NCBI RefSeq assembly: GCF_036013955.1
Contig: NZ_CP107903.1
Coordinates: 1,364,001 to 1,428,000, forward strand
Reading direction: 5' to 3'
From: Streptomyces sp. NBC_00459
GTDB taxonomy: Bacteria > Actinomycetota > Actinomycetes > Streptomycetales > Streptomycetaceae
Length of the DNA: 64,000 nt
Shown: piece after piece, positions 16,649-26,154 of the stretch
Layout: every line of letters begins with the position of its first letter
How positions within the stretch are numbered: the stretch's first letter is position 1
Translations under genes and position numbers: made by a program
The notes under the pieces: generated by a model
Told to the model about the DNA's origin: nothing
Databases searched by the model: none
The model's input: only the letters and a program-made list of their open reading frames with translations

Positions 16649-17101
16649 TCAGCCGTTCGGACGGAGGGTCCAGATGACGGTCATCTCACCGGTGACGGCA
16701 CCGTCCTCGCGCTGGATGGCGACGGTCACCGGGAACTCGGGGCGCTTGCCCTCGTCGAGTTCGGCGACGACCTCGGCGACCGGGCGACCGAGGGTCGCGA
16801 TGGCCCTGACGGGGCCGAGCGCGATCTTCTTGAACGCGATCTCGGCGGTGACGGGCAGCGGTACGGCACGGGACAGCTGCTCACCGAAGGCCGCCAGGAC
16901 GACAGCTCCACTGGCCGACTCCCCGAGCGTGAACATGGCGCCGGCGTGCGGTCCGCCGACATGGTTGCGGTACTCCTCCTGGTCCGGCAGAGCCAGCACG
17001 GCCTTCTCCGGAGTGGTCTCCAGATACTCGAGGTTCAGCGTGCGAACCATCGGCACCGTGGCGGTGAGAAGTTCACCGATCGACATCCGCTCTGCACTCA
17101 T
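16649..17101 (-). CDS. Hotdog-fold thioesterase (PaaI/DUF4442 type)
   Basis: About 150 aa, a single hotdog domain. The motif RNHVGGPHAGAMFTLGESAS at about residues 46-65 corresponds to the active-site helix of PaaI-like acyl-CoA thioesterases. The remaining strands (PLPVTAEIAFKKIALGPVRA, then VAEVVAELDEG) also fit. The physiological acyl-CoA is unknown. The ATG at 17101 is used; an in-frame GTG at 17107 is possible. It is followed by a strong terminator hairpin and is divergent from the Pro/Gln-rich membrane protein. Confidence 0.82.
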   Translation of the reverse strand: MSAERMSIGELLTATVPMVRTLNLEYLETTPEKAVLALPDQEEYRNHVGGPHAGAMFTLGESASGAVVLAAFGEQLSRAVPLPVTAEIAFKKIALGPVRAIATLGRPVAEVVAELDEGKRPEFPVTVAIQREDGAVTGEMTVIWTLRPNG

Positions 17102-17172
17102 GTCCACATGTTACCCGTCGGTAGCCAATGCTGACCGGATACAGCCCGCCGACCGCCGTATCGTTACCGGCC

Positions 17173-18267
17173 ATGTGGCCAGAACAGCAGCCGCCCGGGG
17201 GCGAGCAGAACCCGCAGGACCCGCAGCACGCGCAGGTCCCGCCGCACAATCCCTACCAGCAGCCGGGCTATCAGCAACCGAACCCGTACCAGCAGCCCGG
17301 ATACCAACAGACGGGGTATCCGCAGCCAAACCCCCATCCACAGCCGCCGCAACAGCAGCCGGGGTGGGGCGCTCCGACACCGACGGGCGTGCCGCAGCCC
17401 CCGCCGGGCGGGGGCGGAGACGGAAACCGTACGAAGATCACCGCGATCGTCGCGGCCACCGCTGTCGTGATCACGGCCGGGGTGACCGGTTTCCTCGTCC
17501 TGGGCGGCGACAAGGACAAGGAGGCGGGCTCGGACAACAAGGACAAGCAGTCCAGCGAGTCCGCGCCGGCCTCGACGCCCGCCTCGACGCCCGCGGACCC
17601 GAGCGGCTCGGCCTCCGCGCCGGCCTCGGACGACAACCCGCGGGACTCCCAGGCCGAGAAGCCGACCGTCGCCGGCTGGAAGGTGGTCGTGAATCCGAAG
17701 TGGGGCACCGCCTTCGACGTGCCGGCGGACTGGGAGGTGGAGACGCCTGGCACGCTGATCGGCTTCGAGGACGACAACGCCACGGCCGGCGCCAAACCGC
17801 TCATCACCATGTCGGCGCCCGCCTACTACAAGTCGAAGTGGTGCGTGTCGGACGACGACAAGGACGGGCGCACGTCGGACACCGCACTCGCGGCCGTGGG
17901 CACCAAGGGCGCGAGCGGAGCGAAGAACGCCGACGAGGTCGCTGTGAACCAGGTCCCCTGGTGGGTCTACGGCGGCTACACACAGCCGGACAAGAAGAGC
18001 CTCGTCCTCGACGAGAAGGCGACGCCGTACACGACCAAATCCGGCATCAAGGGCAGCTTCGCCCGGGCCCACTCGAAGAACACACCGCAGACGGGGAAGT
18101 GCGCGAGCGACGGCAAGGCCATCACCTTCGGCTTCAAGAACTCGGTCGGCGACTACGTGGCGTGGAGCCTCTACGGTGCCACGGGTGTCCCCGATGAGGT
18201 CTCCGAGAAGACGGTCATGCAGATCCTGAGCACGGTACGGCTGCACGGGGACCCGACGGGGGCGTGA
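17173..18267 (+). CDS. Pro/Gln-rich single-pass membrane protein with extracellular domain
   Basis: 364 aa. The cytoplasmic N-terminus is low-complexity, with repeated NPYQQPGYQQ units up to about residue 90. One membrane segment follows (ITAIVAATAVVITAGVTGFL). A Ser/Ala/Pro linker leads to an extracellular globular domain of about 200 aa with GWKVVVNPKWGTAFDVPADW and two cysteines in KSKWCVSDD and GKCASDGK. This architecture is common in Streptomyces surface proteins (DUF8017-like); no function is known. ATG at 17173. Confidence 0.75.
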   Translation: MWPEQQPPGGEQNPQDPQHAQVPPHNPYQQPGYQQPNPYQQPGYQQTGYPQPNPHPQPPQQQPGWGAPTPTGVPQPPPGGGGDGNRTKITAIVAATAVVITAGVTGFLVLGGDKDKEAGSDNKDKQSSESAPASTPASTPADPSGSASAPASDDNPRDSQAEKPTVAGWKVVVNPKWGTAFDVPADWEVETPGTLIGFEDDNATAGAKPLITMSAPAYYKSKWCVSDDDKDGRTSDTALAAVGTKGASGAKNADEVAVNQVPWWVYGGYTQPDKKSLVLDEKATPYTTKSGIKGSFARAHSKNTPQTGKCASDGKAITFGFKNSVGDYVAWSLYGATGVPDEVSEKTVMQILSTVRLHGDPTGA

Positions 18268-18373
18268 GGAACCTGCGGGGCGGGGCGCGGCGGGCGCCGG
18301 TAACCGGCTGAAAGCGGTCGCGTCGGGTCGGAAATCGATTGGCAAGTCGGCGGCGGGCCGCGATAGTCGCCCG

Positions 18374-19672
18374 GTGACCTCCCCCGACTCCCCCGCCCCG
18401 CGCCCGCGCCGCCCCTCCTGGGCCGGCCGCAACTACAGGCTGCTGACCGCCTCGGCGGTCGTGACGAACCTCGGCAGCCACGGGGCGACGATCGCCGCCG
18501 CGTTCGCCGTCCTCGAGGTGGGCGGCGACGCCGGTGACGTGGGTCTCGTGGCGGCGGCGCGGACGCTGCCGCTGGTCCTGTTCCTGCTGATCGGCGGCGC
18601 GATCGCCGACCGGCTCCCCCGGCATCACGTGATGGTCGCCGCCAACGCCCTCAACTGCCTCTCGCAGGCGGCGTTCGCGGTGCTCGTCCTGGCCGGGGAG
18701 CCCCAGCTGTGGCAGATGATGCTCCTGACGGCACTCGGCGGCACCGGGCAGGCGTTCTTCGGCCCGGCGGCCGAGGGCATGCTGCTGTCCTCGGTCGAGG
18801 GCGACCAGGCCGCCCGCGCCTTCGCGGTGTTCCGGATGGCGATGCAGAGCGCGGCACTCGGCGGCGCGGCTGTCGGCGGCGCGATGGTCGCCGTACTCGG
18901 GCCCGGCTGGGTCCTCGCGGTGGACGCGGTGGCGTTCGCGGTCGCCGGGGCGCTGCGCTCCTTCCTCGACGTGAGTCACATCCCGGCGCGCGGGCCGGGC
19001 GGCGGGATGCTCGCCGATCTGCGGGAGGGCTGGCGGGAGTTCGCCGGACGGTCGTGGCTGTGGGTGATCGTCGTCCAGTTCGCCGTCGCCAACGCGGTCA
19101 TCGCCGCCGCCCAGTCGGTCTACGGTCCGCTCGTGGCCCGCGACAGTCTCGGCGGGGCCGGGCCATGGGGGCTGGCACTGGCCATGTTCGGGGCCGGCAC
19201 GGTCGCCGGGGCCGTGCTGATGATGCGCTGGAAACCGCGCCGCCTGCTGCTCGCCGGCACACTCTGCGTGTTCCCGCTGGCCCTGCCGGCCGCCGCGCTG
19301 GCCGTACCGGTGCCGATCGCCGTGCTGTGCGCGGTGATGTTCGTGACCGGCGTGACGCAGGAGGTGTTCGGCGTGAGCTGGATGACCGCGCTGCATCAGG
19401 AGATCCCCGAGGACAAACTCTCCCGCGTGTCCGCGTACGACTGGTTCGGCTCGGTCGCGATGCTCCCGCTCGCCACGGCACTGGCGGGCCCGGCGGAACA
19501 CACCTTCGGCCGCACGCCGGCCCTGTGGGGCTGCGCGGTCCTGATCGTGGTGGTGACCGCGGGAGCCCTGTCCGTACGGGACGTACGAAACCTCACCCGG
19601 CGCACGAGGAAGGTCACCCGGGACGCCCAGGACACGCCGGTGAAGGGCGAGTTGGAGAGCACCGGCGGCTGA
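18374..19672 (+). CDS. MFS transporter
   Basis: A 432-aa major facilitator with about twelve hydrophobic segments. The loop motif GGAIADRLPRHHVMV after the second segment is the conserved MFS GxxxDRxxRR signature. The family resembles MFS_3/enterobactin-exporter-like drug and siderophore exporters, but substrate cannot be stated. The GTG at 18374 lacks an SD and lies 6 nt after a GATAGT box (18362-18367), so the mRNA may be leaderless. The C-terminal tail is charged. No regulator is adjacent. Confidence 0.85.
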   Translation: MTSPDSPAPRPRRPSWAGRNYRLLTASAVVTNLGSHGATIAAAFAVLEVGGDAGDVGLVAAARTLPLVLFLLIGGAIADRLPRHHVMVAANALNCLSQAAFAVLVLAGEPQLWQMMLLTALGGTGQAFFGPAAEGMLLSSVEGDQAARAFAVFRMAMQSAALGGAAVGGAMVAVLGPGWVLAVDAVAFAVAGALRSFLDVSHIPARGPGGGMLADLREGWREFAGRSWLWVIVVQFAVANAVIAAAQSVYGPLVARDSLGGAGPWGLALAMFGAGTVAGAVLMMRWKPRRLLLAGTLCVFPLALPAAALAVPVPIAVLCAVMFVTGVTQEVFGVSWMTALHQEIPEDKLSRVSAYDWFGSVAMLPLATALAGPAEHTFGRTPALWGCAVLIVVVTAGALSVRDVRNLTRRTRKVTRDAQDTPVKGELESTGG

Positions 19673-19712
19673 CGACCGTTCCACCGCCCTCGACCACCGA
19701 GCCCGCCGAGCC

Positions 19713-20561
19713 TCACCCGATGCCGAACGCTCCCTGTGGCGGCACCGGTGACGGCACCGCGTCCTCGTCCCGGACAGGTGCGGCGCCCCCGATGAAGTCC
19801 CTCAGCGCGGGCCCGTGTTCGAGCCGGGCCGGGAAGGCGTCGGAGGCGACCCGCCGGGCCAGGGCAGCCGGGTCCAGGGGGCGGTGCGAGGCGACGAGCA
19901 CCGCGTTGCCGAAGCGCCGGCCGCGCAGGACGCCCGGTTCGGCGATCAGCGCCAGCTCCTCGAACACCGCTGAGAATGTGGCGAGTTGGGATCGCAGAAA
20001 GGCGAAGGGCGCGGCGTCGGCCAGGTTGGCGAGGTAGACGCCGTCGCCACGCAGCACCCGCTCGGCCTCTTCCGCGTACGTCAGGGACGTCAGATGCGCC
20101 GGAACGCGCGAGCCGCCGAACACGTCGGCGACGAGCACGTCGGCGGAGTCCTGCGGTGCGGCTTCGAGCCAGGCACGGGCGTCGGCCACGTGCAGGGCGA
20201 TGCCCGCGTCGTCGGGAAGCGGAAGGTGTTCGACAACCAGGTCGAGCAGCCCGCGATCGGCCTCGACGACGTCCTGCCGGGACCCGGGCCGGGTCCCGGC
20301 GACGTACCGGGGCAGCGTGAGCGCACCCCCACCGAGGTGCAGCACGTCCAGCGCCCGCCCCGGCTCCGCAAGGGTGTCCAGTACATGACCGAGCCGACGC
20401 GTGTACTCGAACTCCAGATGCGTCGGCTCATCCAGATCGACGTACGACTGAGGCGCCCCGTCGACGGTGAGCAGCCAGGCGCGCTCACGGTCGACGTCGG
20501 GCATCAGCTTGGCGAACCCGTGATCGACGGCACGGGCAACGGGTATCGACTCCTCGTTCAC
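19713..20561 (-). CDS. Spermidine-synthase-like SAM-fold protein
   Basis: About 282 aa in the SpeE-like class I SAM-binding fold. Motifs are YVDLDEPTHLEFEYTRRLGH near residue 42, the nucleotide-binding LDVLHLGGGALTLPRYVA near 74 and ADVLVADVFGGSRVPAHLTS near 141. It lacks the full set of canonical polyamine-binding residues that I can recognise, so a true aminopropyltransferase role is not assured. GTG 20561 is chosen. It is downstream of tuf3 on the same strand, separated by intergenic repeat copy 3. Confidence 0.78.
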   Translation of the reverse strand: MNEESIPVARAVDHGFAKLMPDVDRERAWLLTVDGAPQSYVDLDEPTHLEFEYTRRLGHVLDTLAEPGRALDVLHLGGGALTLPRYVAGTRPGSRQDVVEADRGLLDLVVEHLPLPDDAGIALHVADARAWLEAAPQDSADVLVADVFGGSRVPAHLTSLTYAEEAERVLRGDGVYLANLADAAPFAFLRSQLATFSAVFEELALIAEPGVLRGRRFGNAVLVASHRPLDPAALARRVASDAFPARLEHGPALRDFIGGAAPVRDEDAVPSPVPPQGAFGIG

Positions 20562-20579
20562 TTCTTCATTGTGCCTGTG

Positions 20580-20640
20580 GCGAGGCGCCGCGAAGGGGCG
20601 CGGGGAACTGCGCGACCAGCCACAACCGGCCCGCAGCCCC
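20580..20640 (+). repeat. Streptomyces intergenic repeat, copy 3
   Basis: It contains AAGGGGCGCGGGGAACTGCG followed by CGACCAGCCAC at 20591-20621. It sits directly after the stop of tuf3 (minus strand) and before the spermidine-synthase-like gene. Same family as copies 1 and 2; here it may act as an attenuator or terminator between the two genes. Confidence 0.75.
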
Positions 20641-20659
20641 CCACACACATCCGCCACCC

Positions 20660-21829
20660 TCACACGACGGCTGTCACGGTCCCCGCCCCCACGGTCCGCC
20701 CGCCCTCACGGATGGCGAACCCGAGCCCCGCCTCCAACGGCACCTCACGCCCCAGTTCGACGGTCATGTCGACCGTCTCCCCGGGCCGCGCGACAGCCAC
20801 CTCACCGAGGTCCACATCACCCACGACATCCGCCGTACGGATGTAGAACTGTGGCCGATACCCCGTCGCGACCGGCGTCGTACGTCCGCCCTCACGGGTG
20901 GACAGCACATACACCTGCGCGGAGAAACGCCGGCTCGGTACGACGCTGCCGGGCGCCGCGACGATGTGCCCGCGTCGGACCGCGTCCCGGGGCACCCCGC
21001 GCAGCAGCAGCGCCACGTTGTCCCCGGCCTGCGCCTCCTCCATGGGCTTGCCGAAGGTCTCCACGCCGGTGACGACCGTGTCCACGTCCGCGCCCAGCAC
21101 CTCGACCCGGTCACCCACCCGGACGGTGCCGCGCTCGACCGCGCCCGTGACCACCGTCCCGCGGCCGGTGATGGTGAGCACGTTCTCGACCGGCAACAGG
21201 AACGGCGCGTCCACGTACCGCTCGGGCATGGGCACATACGTGTCCACCGCGTCGAGCAGCGCGTCGATCGACGCCGTCCAACGGGGGTCCCCCTCAAGGG
21301 CCTTGAGGCCGGAAACCCGTACGACGGGTACCGCGTCGCCGCCGTAGCCGTGCGCGGTGAGCAGTTCGCGGACCTCCAGCTCCACGAGGTCCGTCAGCTC
21401 CTCGTCCCCCGTGTCGGCCTTGTTGAGGGCGACGACGATGTGGTTGACGCCCACCTGCCGGGCCAGCAGGACGTGTTCGGCGGTCTGCGGCATGATGCCG
21501 TCGAGCGCGGAGACGACGAGGATCGCCCCGTCGAGCTGCGCGGCCCCGGTGACCATGTTCTTGACGTAGTCGGCGTGGCCCGGCATGTCCACGTGCGCGT
21601 AGTGCCGGGTGTCGGTCTCGTACTCCACGTGCGCGATGTTGATGGTGATGCCCCGAGCGGCCTCCTCCGGGGCGCGGTCGATCCGGTCGAACGGGACGAA
21701 CGTGCCGGAGCCGCGCTCGGCGAGCACCTTGGTGATGGCGGCGGTCAGGGTCGTCTTGCCGTGGTCGACGTGACCCATCGTGCCGATGTTGAGATGCGGT
21801 TTCGTGCGGACGTATGCCGTCTTGGACAT
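20660..21829 (-). CDS. tuf3: Divergent elongation factor Tu (Tuf3 type)
   Basis: A 389-aa EF-Tu. GTPase motifs are GHVDHGKT (residues 19-26), [34 protein letters not shown] and NKAD. Domains 2 and 3 are intact ([15 protein letters not shown], then [13 protein letters not shown] and [16 protein letters not shown]). Compared with the usual Streptomyces EF-Tu it carries many substitutions, including Met for Cys in the DCPGH motif and shortened switch-region sequence ([10 protein letters not shown]). That matches the second, diverged EF-Tu known in streptomycetes as Tuf3, which is linked to stress or stringent conditions. GAGG precedes the ATG. Confidence 0.9.
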   Translation of the reverse strand: MSKTAYVRTKPHLNIGTMGHVDHGKTTLTAAITKVLAERGSGTFVPFDRIDRAPEEAARGITINIAHVEYETDTRHYAHVDMPGHADYVKNMVTGAAQLDGAILVVSALDGIMPQTAEHVLLARQVGVNHIVVALNKADTGDEELTDLVELEVRELLTAHGYGGDAVPVVRVSGLKALEGDPRWTASIDALLDAVDTYVPMPERYVDAPFLLPVENVLTITGRGTVVTGAVERGTVRVGDRVEVLGADVDTVVTGVETFGKPMEEAQAGDNVALLLRGVPRDAVRRGHIVAAPGSVVPSRRFSAQVYVLSTREGGRTTPVATGYRPQFYIRTADVVGDVDLGEVAVARPGETVDMTVELGREVPLEAGLGFAIREGGRTVGAGTVTAVV

Positions 21830-22301
21830 GGCGGTACCTCGAAGCCTCTTCAGCGGTACTGAGTGATGGCCCCGGCGCGGAGAACGCGGCCGGGACGGGG
21901 ACCCCGAGGAAGTGCGCCGACCCTCCCCCTGCGGGGTCCGCCGGACGATCCGGGAAGGGTCAGCTTCGGGCGCCGTCGACGACTGCCACGATGATCGGGA
22001 CGGCAGCCTTCGGGGCATCCGCGACTGCGGATGCTGCGAGGAGGAAGGCGTACCGGAACATGAGGCCGATCCTCGCCGACGCGTCGCCGCACGTCGAATG
22101 GTTTTCCGCGGACCGGGGACTCAGGGGCGGAACGGGACCTCGGCGCACGAGAACCCCGCCGCAGTGGCGCATGTCACGACATGCCGTTTCCGCAGGGTGT
22201 GGGCGCACGTGTCACCCGGCGCGCCGGTCGTCCCCCCGCTTGTTCCACCGTTGGGACCAACCATACGGCGATCACACATACTCGTCGGTTAGTGTCGCCG
22301 A
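21830..22301. other. Intergenic region upstream of tuf3
   Basis: About 470 bp between divergent tuf3 and the TVP38-type gene. I see no recognisable gene. A minus-strand frame ending at 21960 starts [20 protein letters not shown] (33 aa) but has no clear SD. The tuf3 leader is long, about 130 bp or more if the promoter lies beyond that frame. The right end has a TTAGTG -10-like box at 22289-22294 before the ATG at 22302. Confidence 0.4.
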
Positions 22302-23087
22302 ATGCTCGATGCCACCACCCGCTCTGGGGGCACCGCCACGGCCACTCCCCCGGCCATCGCCACGGAGCTCTCCCCGCTCTCCCCCGCCGTCATAGTCGTC
22401 GCCCCGGCCGGCGGCCTCGCCGCGCGCTACACGAGAGCACTGCTCTCACCGTGGTCTCGGCTGTCGCTCCTGGTGCTGCTGCTCGGCGCCGCGGCGACGT
22501 GCGTCCTCCTCTTCGAACCGCAGCGGCTGCTTGCCGACGGCTGGCCTCCCCAGGTCGGCGGAGCGGTCGCGGCGGTGGTCTTCGGGGCCGCGTACGGGCT
22601 GTGCACCGTGGCGTTCGTGCCACGCCCGCTGCTGAACCTCGCGGCGGGCGCGCTGTTCGGTTCCCAGCTGGGTCTCGCCGCCGCGCTCGCGGGCACGGTC
22701 CTGGGCGCCGGCGCCGCCTTCGGTCTGGGCCGTGTGCTGGGCCAGGACGCGCTGCGCCCGTTGTTGCGCGCCCGCTGGCTCCAGGCGGCGGACGGCCAGC
22801 TCAGTCGGCACGGCTTCCGCTCGATGATGGCGGCCAGGCTGTTCCCCGGGGTGCCCTTCTGGGCCGCCAACTACTGCGCCGCCGTCTCCCGCATGGGCTG
22901 GCTGCCGTTCCTGCTCGCGACGGCTCTCGGGTCCGTCCCGAACACCGCCGCGTACGTCGTCGCCGGGGCCCGGGCCTCGTCGCCCACCTCCCCCGCCTTC
23001 CTGATCGCGATGGCCTTCATCGCCGTACCGGCCGTGGTGGGCGCCGTGGTTGCCTGGCGCAAGCGACACCACCTGCGCGGGCACTGA
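22302..23087 (+). CDS. TVP38/TMEM64-family (VTT domain) membrane protein
   Basis: 261 aa. After a variable Thr/Pro/Ala-rich N-terminus and one hydrophobic segment (SRLSLLVLLLGAAATCVLLF) comes the VTT/DedA-superfamily core. It shows FVPRPLLNLAAGALFGSQLG near residue 105, GTVLGAGAAFGLGRVLGQD near 130 and RLFPGVPFWAANYCAAVSRM near 188. Proteins of this class are implicated in lipid scrambling. The ATG has no SD; a TTAGTG box lies 8 nt upstream, so the transcript may be leaderless. No operon partner on this strand. Confidence 0.83.
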   Translation: MLDATTRSGGTATATPPAIATELSPLSPAVIVVAPAGGLAARYTRALLSPWSRLSLLVLLLGAAATCVLLFEPQRLLADGWPPQVGGAVAAVVFGAAYGLCTVAFVPRPLLNLAAGALFGSQLGLAAALAGTVLGAGAAFGLGRVLGQDALRPLLRARWLQAADGQLSRHGFRSMMAARLFPGVPFWAANYCAAVSRMGWLPFLLATALGSVPNTAAYVVAGARASSPTSPAFLIAMAFIAVPAVVGAVVAWRKRHHLRGH

Positions 23088-23121
23088 CACTGATTCCTCA
23101 GGAAGCCGTACAGGCACCCCC

Positions 23122-23853
23122 TCAGGAGGTGCCCCGGTACACGTCCAGCCGCCCGCACATCCCGAACTTCCCACGCGCCGAAGGCTGTTCGGCCCGTACC
23201 GCGGCCTCCGCGAGGTGGGACGTGTCACCCCGTTCCAAACGGTCGAGCTGCTCGCCCGTGGCGCCGGCCGCCGCCTCGGCACCGCGCCGCCAGCGCTCGC
23301 GCCAGTCGGCGAGCCGGGGCCGTACGAGAGCGGCCGCGGCCTCGTGGAAGGCGGCCAGGGCCTCCGGTCCCTCCGCCTCCCGCAACGCCCGGTACCCCTC
23401 AAGCGCCAGGTCGCGCCGGGCCCGGGCGACCCGCTCCTGTTCGGCCACGGGCGCGTCGGCCGGAATCACGGTCGCGGCGGCGTACGTCTCCGGGTCGGTC
23501 AGGTACGGCGGCGGCAGCGTGAGCACGGCGTCACCCGCCTCCGGCAGCCCGCTGTTCTGCATGAGGACGGTGATGCGCAGTTCGTCCTCGTTGACCAGCC
23601 GGTGGATGGTGCCCGGCGTGAACCAGGCGACCGTGCCGGGGGCGAGCGGCGTCTCCTCGTACCCGGACGTCGTGAGCGTCTGCACCGCGCCCCGCCCACC
23701 CGTGACGACGTACGCCTCCGAACAGGTCAGGTGCATATGGGGAGTTCCGCCGCAGACACCGTCGACAGCCGGCCAGTCGTAGACGGAGAGATGCGAGACG
23801 GCGACGCCGCCCGGCAGACCGGCGAAGGCCGCTCCCCCGGGCCCCGGGCTCAC
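23122..23853 (-). CDS. Cupin-domain protein of a sugar-type operon
   Basis: 243 aa. The cupin core has GGTPHMHLTCSEAYVVTGGR near residue 36 (metal-type His-His-Glu arrangement) and FTPGTIHRLVNEDE near 78. A helical C-terminal half (EQERVARARRDLALEGYRAL) follows. It may be a sugar isomerase or sensor-like protein. GTG 23853 overlaps the preceding stop as GTGA. Third and last gene of the operon with the PmoA-like and Gfo/Idh/MocA proteins, which argues for a carbohydrate substrate. Confidence 0.75.
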   Translation of the reverse strand: MSPGPGGAAFAGLPGGVAVSHLSVYDWPAVDGVCGGTPHMHLTCSEAYVVTGGRGAVQTLTTSGYEETPLAPGTVAWFTPGTIHRLVNEDELRITVLMQNSGLPEAGDAVLTLPPPYLTDPETYAAATVIPADAPVAEQERVARARRDLALEGYRALREAEGPEALAAFHEAAAALVRPRLADWRERWRRGAEAAAGATGEQLDRLERGDTSHLAEAAVRAEQPSARGKFGMCGRLDVYRGTS

Positions 23854-24785
23854 CACGGGTGCTCCTCCAGGTACTTGGCGACGCCCTCGCGCTCCCACTC
23901 CCCGTCGGCGACGACGACCCGGTAGCGGCGGGTGAGCGTGTCGCCGGGCGCGAGCTCCAGTTCGTCGTAGAAGGCCCAGGAGGGAGCGACGGCGGCGAAC
24001 GGCTCGTTGCGCACGAACCAGTGGGCGGGATGCGCGCCCTCGGCCCCCAGGTGATCGTTCTCGGGCGCGTGTGCGAAGACCAGCGTGGCGTGGCCGTCGG
24101 CACCGTCGAACTCTCCGGAGTACGCCAGCCACGGCGCCTGCTCGCCCATCAGGCCCGGCCCCTCGGAGTCGGGGCCGAGGACACGACCGTCCCGGAAGGC
24201 ACGCGGTCCGCGCCAGAACAGGCCGGTGTAGCCCGCCGCTTCGCGCCCGGCGGTGGTCGGGCTGCCGAAGAGCAGCGGCTCGTCACGCCGGTTGGTGATC
24301 GCGCTCGTCCAGGTCAGCGCCCAGGAACCCGCCGCCGGATCGACGTCGTGCACCTCGACCCGCCGCGACTCCTCCGCCCACAGCTCCCCGCTGTACGGGT
24401 GCCAGGTGAGCCGCTCCGCGATGACGACCCGTCCCGCGTCCGAGGCGACCTCGTCGAAGCCGACGTGGGCCATCGAACCGACGCGCTCGGGAAGCGCGAG
24501 ATAGCCCTCACCGTGGACGTACGAGTTGCCGCCCCAGAGGTTCGCCCCCGACAGGTGCGAGGCCGTCAGCTGGAGGCCCTTGTGCCAACGGTGGTCGTTG
24601 GGCCGGTAGTCGGTGACAACGTTTCCGGCGAGCGTCCGGATCGGGTGCAGATACGGCTTCGGCGCCTCCCAGGCCGCCTCGGCCCCGTACACGTAGCTGA
24701 ACAGCTCGACCCCGGTGACGGGTTCGGTCACGGTGATGCGGTCGCCGTGCGCGTGCACGATGCGCAGGTCCTCGGACGTGGTCAC
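23850..24785 (-). CDS. PmoA-like (PF14100-type) protein
   Basis: 311 aa. It matches the bacterial PmoA/DUF6807 family, which despite the name is usually found in sugar-utilisation operons. Recognisable stretches are PYLHPIRTLAGNVVTDYRPN at about 43-62, DHRWHKGLQLTASHLSGANL right after, and the C-terminal PENDHLGAEGAHPAHWFVRN. The conserved histidines suggest a metal or sugar site. Biochemical function is not established. GTG start overlaps the Gfo stop (GTGA) and its own stop overlaps the cupin start. Confidence 0.8.
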   Translation of the reverse strand: MTTSEDLRIVHAHGDRITVTEPVTGVELFSYVYGAEAAWEAPKPYLHPIRTLAGNVVTDYRPNDHRWHKGLQLTASHLSGANLWGGNSYVHGEGYLALPERVGSMAHVGFDEVASDAGRVVIAERLTWHPYSGELWAEESRRVEVHDVDPAAGSWALTWTSAITNRRDEPLLFGSPTTAGREAAGYTGLFWRGPRAFRDGRVLGPDSEGPGLMGEQAPWLAYSGEFDGADGHATLVFAHAPENDHLGAEGAHPAHWFVRNEPFAAVAPSWAFYDELELAPGDTLTRRYRVVVADGEWEREGVAKYLEEHPW

Positions 24786-26077
24786 GCGGACGCCTCCTCG
24801 GTGGATTCGGTAACGAACTGGGTGGCGGATCCGGGAACATCGCCATCCTCGTCGCCATCGTCGTCGATCGCGGGCGCCCAGCCGGGAGCACCGCCGTGCA
24901 GCGCGACGTAATAGGGGTCGCCGGGGCCGATGTCGCCGGCCTTGACCGTCGTGTCCGTGAAGGCCGACTTGTACAGCGCGGTGATCAGTTCCAGGCTGGT
25001 CCGCCCGTCCGCCCCGCTGCTGCGCGGCCGTTCCCCGGCGCGCATGCTCGCGACCAGTTCGCGCAGCTGCGCGAGGTGCGAACTCGGCACATCCGCCCCG
25101 AAGTCACGCCAGGCGGCCACCTCCGCCTCCGGCACGTCCGGCGCCGGGGTGATCGTCCAGTTGGCGTTGGAGTGCCCATACAGATGGGTGAGTTCGACGG
25201 TGGCCCGCTCGCAGTCGATGCGGATACGGCTGACCTCGTCGGGGCTGAGCACACTGTTGACGACGGTCGCCAGCGCGCCGTTCGCGAACCGGACGAGCGC
25301 CGTGGAGACGTCCTCGGTCTCGACGTCATGGACGAGCCGTCCGGCCATCCCCCGCACCTCGCTCCACGGCCCGAGCAGATCCAGGAGCAGATCCATCTGG
25401 TGGATGCCGTGCCCCATCGCGGGCCCGCCGCCCTCGGTCTGCCAGCGCCCGCGCCAGGGCACTGCGTAGTAGGCGGTGTCGCGGTACCAGGTGGTCTGGC
25501 AGTGCGCCACGAGCGGCCGGCCCAGGGCCCCCTCGGCGAGCAGCCGCCGTACGTGGGTCGAAGCCGAGCCGAAGCGGTGCTGGAAGACGATCGAGGCGTA
25601 CGGTCCGCCCCCGAGCCCTTCCTCCTCCTCGATGGCGTCGAAGTCGGCGAGCGTCGGCACCGGCGGCTTCTCGCACCACACCCAGGCCCCGGCGCGCAGC
25701 GCGGCCACGGTCTGCTCACGGTGCAGGGTGGGCGGCGTACAGATGGTCACCAGGTCGGGCCGCTGTTCCCGGAGCATCTGCTCCAGGTCGGTGTACGCGT
25801 GCGGAATCCCGCTCTCCGCGCAGAACGCCTTCACCGCGTCGGCGTTGATGTCGACGGCGGCGACGACCTCCGTCTCACCCTCGTCGGCCAGCTCGGCGAG
25901 CGCCGGAAGATGCGACCCGCGCCCGATGGCGCCAGCCCCGATGACTGCGGCCCTGATGCGACGGCCGGTGAGCGGCGGGAGAGGGGCGAGTGAGGTGAGG
26001 TCGGCAGGAGTGCCGGCGGCCCGGGATCGCCCCGGGGAGGCGGGGGACGTGTCGGGACTGGTTGCGGGTGTGGTCAT
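24782..26077 (-). CDS. Gfo/Idh/MocA-family oxidoreductase
   Basis: About 431 aa. The NAD(P)-binding motif AAVIGAGAIGRGSHLPALAE is near residue 43. The CEKPP motif (AWVWCEKPPVPTLADFD) is near 136, and the catalytic region GGGPAMGHGIHQMDLLLDLL is near 225. It would oxidise or epimerise a sugar or inositol-like compound. The start is uncertain: ATG 26077 or GTG 26092. First gene of a coupled three-gene operon with a LacI-type operator upstream; the C-terminus is acidic. Confidence 0.85.
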   Translation of the reverse strand: MTTPATSPDTSPASPGRSRAAGTPADLTSLAPLPPLTGRRIRAAVIGAGAIGRGSHLPALAELADEGETEVVAAVDINADAVKAFCAESGIPHAYTDLEQMLREQRPDLVTICTPPTLHREQTVAALRAGAWVWCEKPPVPTLADFDAIEEEEGLGGGPYASIVFQHRFGSASTHVRRLLAEGALGRPLVAHCQTTWYRDTAYYAVPWRGRWQTEGGGPAMGHGIHQMDLLLDLLGPWSEVRGMAGRLVHDVETEDVSTALVRFANGALATVVNSVLSPDEVSRIRIDCERATVELTHLYGHSNANWTITPAPDVPEAEVAAWRDFGADVPSSHLAQLRELVASMRAGERPRSSGADGRTSLELITALYKSAFTDTTVKAGDIGPGDPYYVALHGGAPGWAPAIDDDGDEDGDVPGSATQFVTESTEEASA

Positions 26078-26154
26078 GTGCGTGATCAGCACTCCATCGG
26101 ACGCGATGTCTGCCGTGGGCCAACGCGTGATGACTCCGGACCCTCCCGGGGGCA

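Noticed and set aside
21960-22061. Possible 33-aa leader peptide upstream of tuf3
   Set aside because: Hydrophobic N-terminus but no clear SD and no attenuator-like structure I could pair with it; left as a note in the intergenic entry.
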